Assembly (NCBI GenBank): GCA_963920705.1
Contig: OY987233.1
Span: 4,764,001-4,828,000, forward strand
DNA: 64,000 nucleotides
Direction: 5' to 3'
Source of the DNA: Odiellus spinosus
Lineage: Eukaryota; Arthropoda; Arachnida; Opiliones; Phalangiidae
A program made the position numbers and the translations under genes. Positions 57,916 to 64,000 of this stretch are shown here, piece by piece (within the stretch, counting starts at the first letter, position 1; the number at the start of each line of letters is the position of its first letter). Below the pieces are notes generated by a model, which saw nothing but the letters and a program-made list of their open reading frames with translations, had not been told where the DNA came from and made no database searches.

Positions 57916-60900
57916 CTATGGTCTCATCCTTCTGGATGAGAATAGCACGCAAGAGGCTATACCGGCACCGACTACACTTAGTTTCAACAATTTGAAAAAT
58001 CCTGGTACAGATGGTAGATATCGTTCTAGAATCGAAGTATGTACGGGAATCGGTATCACATCCTATTGGGATTAAATAATGTTTAATTAGATGTTACCTA
58101 TTGTCCACTTTATTCCATAAAAGTAAACAACGCCCGTAGCTTGTCACTATCAGCAAAGGTCCAGTTTAACTTCATAGCCCGATATCACTTAAAAATAGCC
58201 ATAAAGTCATCACCCCTGTCTGCCTCGAGTGATTTGGACTCTTCCTCGATATTTTGAGTCTGGAGAGAGGGACGGAATTTCTCCGCAGAGTGTCGCTTCC
58301 TCCGTTCACTATATACACGGCGAATTCAGCCGCTAGAGTGTCTCGAATCAGAATCTGCCGGTACATTTACCAGGACCTTTGCTGATATAAGCTACGGGGA
58401 GTTGTTTACTTTTATGGAATAAAGTGATAGCCTTTTGATGTTACTTTGATATTGTAGTAACTTTAATGGTTTCGGTATTTTTCTTTTACCTTGGAGGGTG
58501 GTTCCTCTCTCCATATCATTCGTGCGGGTATCAGCCCCATTTCGACCATAACTTCCCTAGCCGCTCTTTCGCCGGCTTGAATTCCCCCTTCGATATAACC
58601 GCTCCATTTAGTCGCAGTCTCTGTGCCGGCGAAATACATTCGACCAATTGGTTTTCTAATATGCCTTTGAAACAAAAGATAGCATAACAAACACTATTAA
58701 TTTACAATGTCCGTACGTGCGTACGTCCGTTACTTTTTCCAGAATGGTCATAGAAGCTTCCAGAAAAGTCTGGAGAGATCTAGAATATTCTGGGAAGGTC
58801 TGGAAAGTTCTAGAAAAGTACACCGTTTAATAGCTTACTTCCCGAATTGAGTTAGCAATCCTGGGGGACACATGGAAGTGTAACAACCACCCGAGTATTG
58901 TTCCGCCGCCCAACTGTGCTCTTCATAGTGTATGGGCTAGGAAAGAAAGATAAAAAATTTAGGTGAAATAAGGGATAGATCTCTTTAAACTAGTCCTAGT
59001 TCTCTTAAAACTCTATTCAAACTAGTCATAGATCTCTTAAAACTAATGAAGTTTATGTAGTTGATACTCACTTGTAGAACTTCGTCCATTTTCATGACTT
59101 TGTGGAAACTTTTTCGTAGCAGCTCCAAACGTTCTTCTTTCGTTCTAGATAATAAGTTTCGGCACTTATCGGCGCAAATGAACCTTTAAAAAAATATTTA
59201 AAAGTCCTCAGAGAAGGTAATTTGAATATTACGTCAAATTTTTATGTACATTTCAAATTGGTCCCTTCTTACTGACATTTGTATTAATTATTTGAATTAA
59301 GAAGGCAAATAAATACTCAATCTAAATTATGTAAAACTCAAGTTACATATATCTGTCCGTATTGGGAACACTAAAATGTACACGCAAAGCTAGATTCGCT
59401 ATAATAAACTTCGTTGCAAACTCCGGTTGAACATGAGTTTTATTTCAAAACACGCGCCGATCGAGTTTGAATTATTTTTTTTTCATCAAGTGGACTACCA
59501 AAAACATCCTTATGTACAGCCCTGTTAGCGGAGCTCTGACCTCTGACTCTTAGACGAGTCATCGTCTGCTATTCAGTACAATCGTGATTGATGTGGCGTT
59601 AAGAATAATTTAAGATAAATTTCAGTTTCTCATGTTTTAAAATTAATATTTCAGAACAATTCCGTGTGATGGACTGAATTATTGTTATCAAAGCTCCAAC
59701 AATCGAGGATTTTTGTTCAGAAATGTCGAAATTAACAGTGAAAAATTTGGAAACCGAAGCAATGAAGTACATCAGAAGACTCGGCGTAGGCCTAATAGTC
59801 CATGAGCCAGCAGCAGTGTTCGGTACCAATAGGTGGTACCAGACGAAACTTTGGTGGTCGATATATGCTGCTAAGGGTTTACCGAAAAAGCATGATGGAC
59901 GTCTCAAATCCGTAGCATTTAAAAATGGCGGCCATTTAAAGATGGCCGCCGCGTTAAATAGAAAATGGTTTATATCTCCGGCTCTAATCATCGCATCGAC
60001 ATGTTCTATACATCTAAATTAAGCTTAGACTGAACTGTACATTTCGTGTTTAGTAACAATATGTCCTATCATTAACAAGGAGGGCGCTACGAGCGAATTT
60101 AAGTCGACCCACCCTTTTCTAAGGGATTATTTTTCGATATTACTTAAACTGTTACTGAAACCTAATGTCAGCAATTTTTTCCTTAAAACGAATGGATTAT
60201 TTCCTTTAATTTAAGACCTTTTGGAATGAAATCGAACAAAATCAGCCTTCGTCATTAATTAAAATAAAACCTTTCTAGATACATATACTCAGGTTTTTGG
60301 ATATTTAAAGGGGTTTTCGGTGGAAAGTTGTTAATATTATTATTGGGGGAATGGGTGGTTAAACCTCTAACCGCTCAGTTTACGGCATTGCTCTATACAT
60401 ACATTCATGAAAAAGACAAATATATTCATGAAAAAGACAAATATATTCATGAAAAAGACAAATATATTCATGAAAAAGACAAATATATTCATGAAAAAGA
60501 CAAATATATTCATGAAAAAGACAAATATATTCATGAAAAAGACAAATATATTCATGAAAAAGACAAATATATTCATGAAAAAGACAAATATATTCATGAA
60601 AAAGACAAATATATTCATGAAAAAGACAAATATATTCATGAAAAAGACAAATATATTCATGAAAAAGACAAATATATTCATGAAAAAGACAAATATATTC
60701 ATGAAAAAGACAAATATATTCATGAAAAAGACAAATATATTCATGAAAAAGGCAAATATATTCATGAAAAAGGCAAATATATTCATGAAAAAGACAAATA
60801 TATTCATGAAAAAGACAAATATATTCATGAAAAAGACAAATATATTCATGAAAAAGACAAATATATTCATGAAAAAGACAAATATATTCATGAAAAAGAC

Positions 60901-63900
60901 AAATATATTCATGAAAAAGACAAATATATTCATGAAAAAGACACGTACACGTAGAAATATAGATTTTATTAACAAACACGTACAAAACTCCAGACTCAAT
61001 AAATAAACAAAATTATTTTTTAACGAGGGTTTAATCATCCTCTTCGCTCTCAATGTCATTTACATCTAGAAGATTTATATCGTCAGCACTTTCACACATA
61101 TTTGTACAGCTCTGAAGCTTGCACGCGTCTGTACATTTTAGTCCATTTGAGTAGCACTGACATTTTTTCCTACGCATGACTTTGAACAGTTACAAGCAAT
61201 GAATTCCAGAATGGCTTCTGGTGCAGGAGACCCTCTTATCCATTTAATAGACAAATGGCCATCGTTTTTAATTTCCCATCCATTGCCATCAGGGGAGGGT
61301 ATGTCTGGACACCTGGTTAGTGAACGTCTCCATATGCCGGCCTGATAGTTCGCTCTCAGAGCATGAAGATTTAGTGCATCTTCGCAAGGGGGCAATTGTC
61401 CAGACTCCACTGCTCCTTTTTTGGCCCGCCATAGCTGATATCGAAGAGCATTGACTTGAGTGACATTGGTGGTTGGGGCGTACAAATGGCAAGTGAAATG
61501 TTGTAAATCGTTGAACAATTGGCATTCTAAATGAAATTTCTCGCCTAGGGAAGCAAACGCTGCTTGAAATTTCTTATCTGTTTTAAGTAGTTTTAGTCCT
61601 TTAATTTTCCCTTGCCCTGAAACCAAAACCAGAACTCGATTGGTGAAGATGACGAAAATGGCTGTCACTTTAGGACCAAATCTGTGTAAAGCATTGCTTG
61701 GGTTCCACGCTTACACAGGGTGTGACACAGTGAGCGCCTTTTCAGGGCAAGGGAAAATTAAAGGACTAAAACTACTTAAAACAGATAAGAAATTTCAAGC
61801 AGCGTTTGCTTCCCTAGGCGAGAAATTTCATTTAGAATGCCAATTGTTCAACGATTTACAACATTTCACTTGCCATTTGTACGCTCCAACCACCAATGTC
61901 ACTCAAGTCAATGCTCTTCGATATCAGCTATGGCGGGCCAAAAAAGGAGCAGTGGAGTCTGGACAATTGCCCCCTTGCGAAGATGCACTAAATCTTCATG
62001 CTCTGAGAGCGAACTATCAGGCCGGCATATGGAGACGTTCACTAACCAGGTGTCCAGATATACCCTCCCCTGATGGCAATGGATGGGAAATTAAAAACGA
62101 TGGCCATTTGTCTATTAAATGGATAAGAGGGTCTCCTGCACCAGAAGCCATTCTGGAATTCATTGCTTGTAACTGTTCAAAGTCATGCGTAGGAAAAAAT
62201 GTCAGTGCTACTCAAATGGACTAAAATGTACAGACGCGTGCAAGCTTCAGAGCTGTACAAATATGTGTGAAAGTGCTGACGATATAAATCTTCTAGATGT
62301 AAATGACATTGAGAGCGAAGAGGATGATTAAACCCTCGTTAAAAAATAATTTTGTTTATTTATTGAGTCTGGAGTTTTGTACGTGTTTGTTAATAAAATC
62401 TATATTTCTACGTGTACGTGTCTTTTTCATGAATATATTTGTCTTTTTCATGAATATATTTGTCTTTTTCATGAATATATTTGTCTTTTTCATGAATATA
62501 TTTGTCTTTTTCATGAATATATTTGTCTTTTTCATGAATATATTTGTCTTTTTCATGAATATATTTGTCTTTTTCATGAATGTATGTATAGAGCAATGCC
62601 GTAAACTGAGCGGTTAGAGGTTTAACCACCCATTCCCCCAATAATAATATTAACAACTTTCCACCGAAAACCCCTTTAAATATCCAAAAACTTGAGTATA
62701 TGTATCTAGAAAGGTTTTATTTTAATTAATGACGAAGGCTGATTTTGTTCGATTTCATTCCAAAAGGTCTTAAATTAAAGGAAATAATCCATTCGTGTTA
62801 AGGAAAAAATTGCTGACATTAGGTTTCAGTAACAGTTTAAGTAATATCGAAAAATAATCCCTTAGAAAAGGGTGGGTCGACTTAAATTCGCTCGTAGCGC
62901 CCTCCTTGTTAATGATAGGACATATTGTTACTAAACACGAAATGTACAGTTCAGTCTAAGCTTAATTTAGATGTATAGAACATGTCGATGCGATGATTAG
63001 AACCCGAGATATAAACCATTTTCTATTTAACGCGGCGGCCATCTTTAAATGGCCGCCATTTTTAAATGCTACGGATTTGAGACGTCCATCATGCTTTTTC
63101 GGTAAACCCTTAGCAGCATATATCGACCACCAGTTTCGTCTGGTACCACCTATTGGTACCGATCAGCTAATTTTTTGCTGCTGGCTCATGGACTATAACG
63201 CTCATCTAGCCTTTGAGGGGAGGAATTATCAATTAACATCAATTAACATCAATTTGGTGAGTACTTTATTATCTTTTATATCAATTAGTTTGTTATGAAA
63301 TATTTTTTTCTGGAGCGTTATCAGTGTTTAAGATGTTACTATTACTTTTTTACTAACTACACGGCTAATACCTTTACCATTAGTCTTCACAATTCGAACC
63401 ACCAAATGAACACACTGTTCAAAGATTCTTTGTACTCAAGTTACTTAATAAACCATGTTGACCAATGTCCATGGGCAATTATGACATTAAAACGGTTTAT
63501 AAAGTATCTTGGATTTGTTATTTAAATTTCAAATCTTATTAAAGAAAATAACTTAAAATTAACCTTTTTATGAAAAAAACTTGGGTTCAATTGGTCACGT
63601 AAAATTACTCATGTTACTTACCCAACTAAGGCTGGGTATGTACCATCTGGTTTCGTATCATCCAATACAAAAATAGATGGATGGTCATCGTTACCTTCGA
63701 TAATGAGTGATCCGCAGAAACCTGAATCAAAATTCATGATTATAAATTTAAAATTACTACTACGTGACGAAATTAGTTAATTAAAGATTATTAGGTGAAA
63801 ATTTCACAACCAAATCATTTTTTAAGATAATAATAAACCTTTAAAGGATAAAAAAGCTTACCTCGAGGTCTCCAAAAGTTTTCTTTGAAATATAACATGA

Positions 63901-64000
63901 TTTTAAACACCGATCCCATGGGCATTCTTTGGATTAGTTGATTTCTTTCGGCTGGTAGTGGTGGGTCGTAGTGAATTTTCATTTGCATAGGCGGGGGAAG
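57916..64000 (-). CDS. Flavin monoamine oxidase-like gene, 3' six exons
   Basis: Minus-strand exons 63862-64000 (continues beyond the window), 63622-63721, 59072-59183, 58839-58936, 58490-58664 and 57916-58062 join in frame. The product matches the C-terminal half of monoamine oxidase [32 protein letters not shown], then SGGCYTS with the cysteine that binds FAD covalently in mammalian enzymes, then [19 protein letters not shown], the FAD-contact motif. The last exon encodes [10 protein letters not shown] and the hydrophobic segment [19 protein letters not shown], which fits the mitochondrial outer-membrane anchor, and ends RRMRP. All introns are GT-AG. The expected reaction is oxidative deamination of amines. 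The intron 59184-63621 holds a large palindrome. No break is seen in the visible part. Confidence 0.92.
58105..58432. mobile_element. AAACAACGCC-ended element in the last oxidase intron
   Basis: CACTTTATTCCATAAAAGTA at the left and TACTTTTATGGAATAAAGTG at the right, with CTATCAGCAAAGGTCC mirrored inside. It is the cleanest copy of this family and fills most of the 427-bp intron 58063-58489. Confidence 0.75.
60405..60945. repeat. 21-bp minisatellite, left arm, about 26 units
   Basis: The unit AAATATATTCATGAAAAAGA plus C is repeated almost perfectly, with two adjacent units reading GGC for GAC near 60751-60775. The period is a multiple of three, so four frames stay open (for example KYIHEKD); these are not taken as genes. 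Confidence 0.95.
61138..61620 (-). pseudogene. Repeat-borne gene fragment, left arm
   Basis: The minus-strand frame carries [20 protein letters not shown], then [20 protein letters not shown], then [18 protein letters not shown]. The last part begins a cysteine-rich motif, but a shift in a run of A near 61166 puts the rest ([17 protein letters not shown]) in another frame. It is a copy of the fragment in the right arm. The parent family is a widespread invertebrate repeat-associated protein I cannot name with certainty. Confidence 0.55.
61640..62224 (+). pseudogene. Repeat-borne gene fragment with nuclease-like and CXC-like parts, right arm
   Basis: The frame starts earlier than in the left arm and includes [20 protein letters not shown], where the GCD word resembles the C-terminal acidic loop of FEN1/PIN-type nucleases (inference). 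It runs to [10 protein letters not shown] and then, after a one-base shift in an A run near 62194, into [19 protein letters not shown], a tesmin-like CXC pattern, and an acidic end to about 62330. No start or upstream exons are visible. Because both arms share the shift, it happened before the doubling, or it is a real splice or assembly feature. Confidence 0.55.
62420..62582. repeat. 21-bp minisatellite, right arm, about 8 units
   Basis: Reverse-complement counterpart of the left-arm array with far fewer units. It lacks the GGC variants, so the expansion or contraction came after the inverted doubling. Confidence 0.95.
63199..63621. other. Oxidase intron DNA, nothing recognised
   Basis: AT-rich sequence between the right end of the palindrome and the next oxidase exon. 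No gene or repeat ends are seen. Confidence 0.4.

Larger units (their letters stand above)
59797..63198. repeat. Large palindrome in an oxidase intron
   Basis: The left arm 59797-61620 and right arm 61741-63198 are near-identical reverse complements around a 120-bp unpaired centre. The arms carry, from outside in, a segment with AAAATGGCGGCCATTTAAAG, a 21-bp minisatellite, and a fragment of a protein gene. Arm lengths differ by about 366 bp, which is explained by about 26 against about 8 minisatellite units. Outside 59797 and 63198 the two sides diverge completely. It could be an inverted duplication, an inverted transposon pair, or an assembly fold-back. Confidence 0.85.

Noticed and set aside
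60328-61059. Open frames of 199-230 codons on both strands with KYIHEKD or FFMNIFV repeats
   Set aside because: The 21-bp repeat keeps several frames open on both strands at once; the same holds in the right arm (62303-62656).
57916-64000. Idea that the oxidase and receptors form a functional cluster (ligand degradation beside ligand sensing)
   Set aside because: Adjacency alone is not evidence; no shared regulation or duplication history is visible.

Overview
This is an AT-rich, intron-rich eukaryotic window. It most likely comes from an arthropod, probably an insect: it holds a tandem array of ionotropic-receptor-like (IR-like) genes, DD41D mariner-type transposases, many short inverted-repeat elements and a flavin monoamine oxidase gene. 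The order of arthropod cannot be told from the sequence. I saw no rRNA, tRNA, CRISPR array, or retroviral or LTR element.

Positions 1-56277 carry eleven tandem genes, all on the minus strand, here called IR-A (left) to IR-K (right), plus one exon-7 relic. IR-A is cut by the window edge. IR-C carries a one-base frameshift. The other nine give complete open seven-exon models of 417-433 codons. Exon order is constant: exon 1 is 15-16 codons starting at ATG; exons 2-3 form the S1 half of a glutamate-receptor-type ligand-binding domain; exon 4 is M1 and the start of the pore loop; exon 5 is the rest of the pore loop, M3 and the start of S2; exon 6 is S2; exon 7 is the end of S2, M4 and a short tail. 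Intron phases are 0,2,0,1,0,2 in every copy. There is no amino-terminal domain and no obvious signal peptide, because the initiator ATG lies at the first beta-strand of the ligand domain. Sequence similarity gives clade 1 (IR-A to IR-E and IR-G), clade 2 (IR-F and the relic), clade 3 (IR-H, IR-I, IR-J) and a divergent IR-K. The left part is a regular duplication of a unit of about 4.5 kb.

Intergenic DNA and introns are loaded with non-autonomous DNA transposons: TTAA-flanked palindromic elements, TA-flanked elements, CAAG-ended elements with 7-bp target duplications, and GTCAGGGAA-rich elements. Intron 2 of IR-G has swollen to 8.5 kb. Two DD41D mariner-like elements (16423-18363 and 31459-33985) are each built as two inverted transposase copies between one pair of ends.

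Positions 57916-64000 hold the 3' part of a minus-strand monoamine oxidase-like gene: six exons, with the flavin-linking SGGCY motif and the C-terminal membrane anchor. One of its introns contains a palindrome of about 3.4 kb with a 21-bp minisatellite in each arm and an inverted pair of fragments of a repeat-borne gene ending in a cysteine-rich CXC-like motif.

The receptors and the oxidase share no visible regulatory link. They are neighbours on the same strand.
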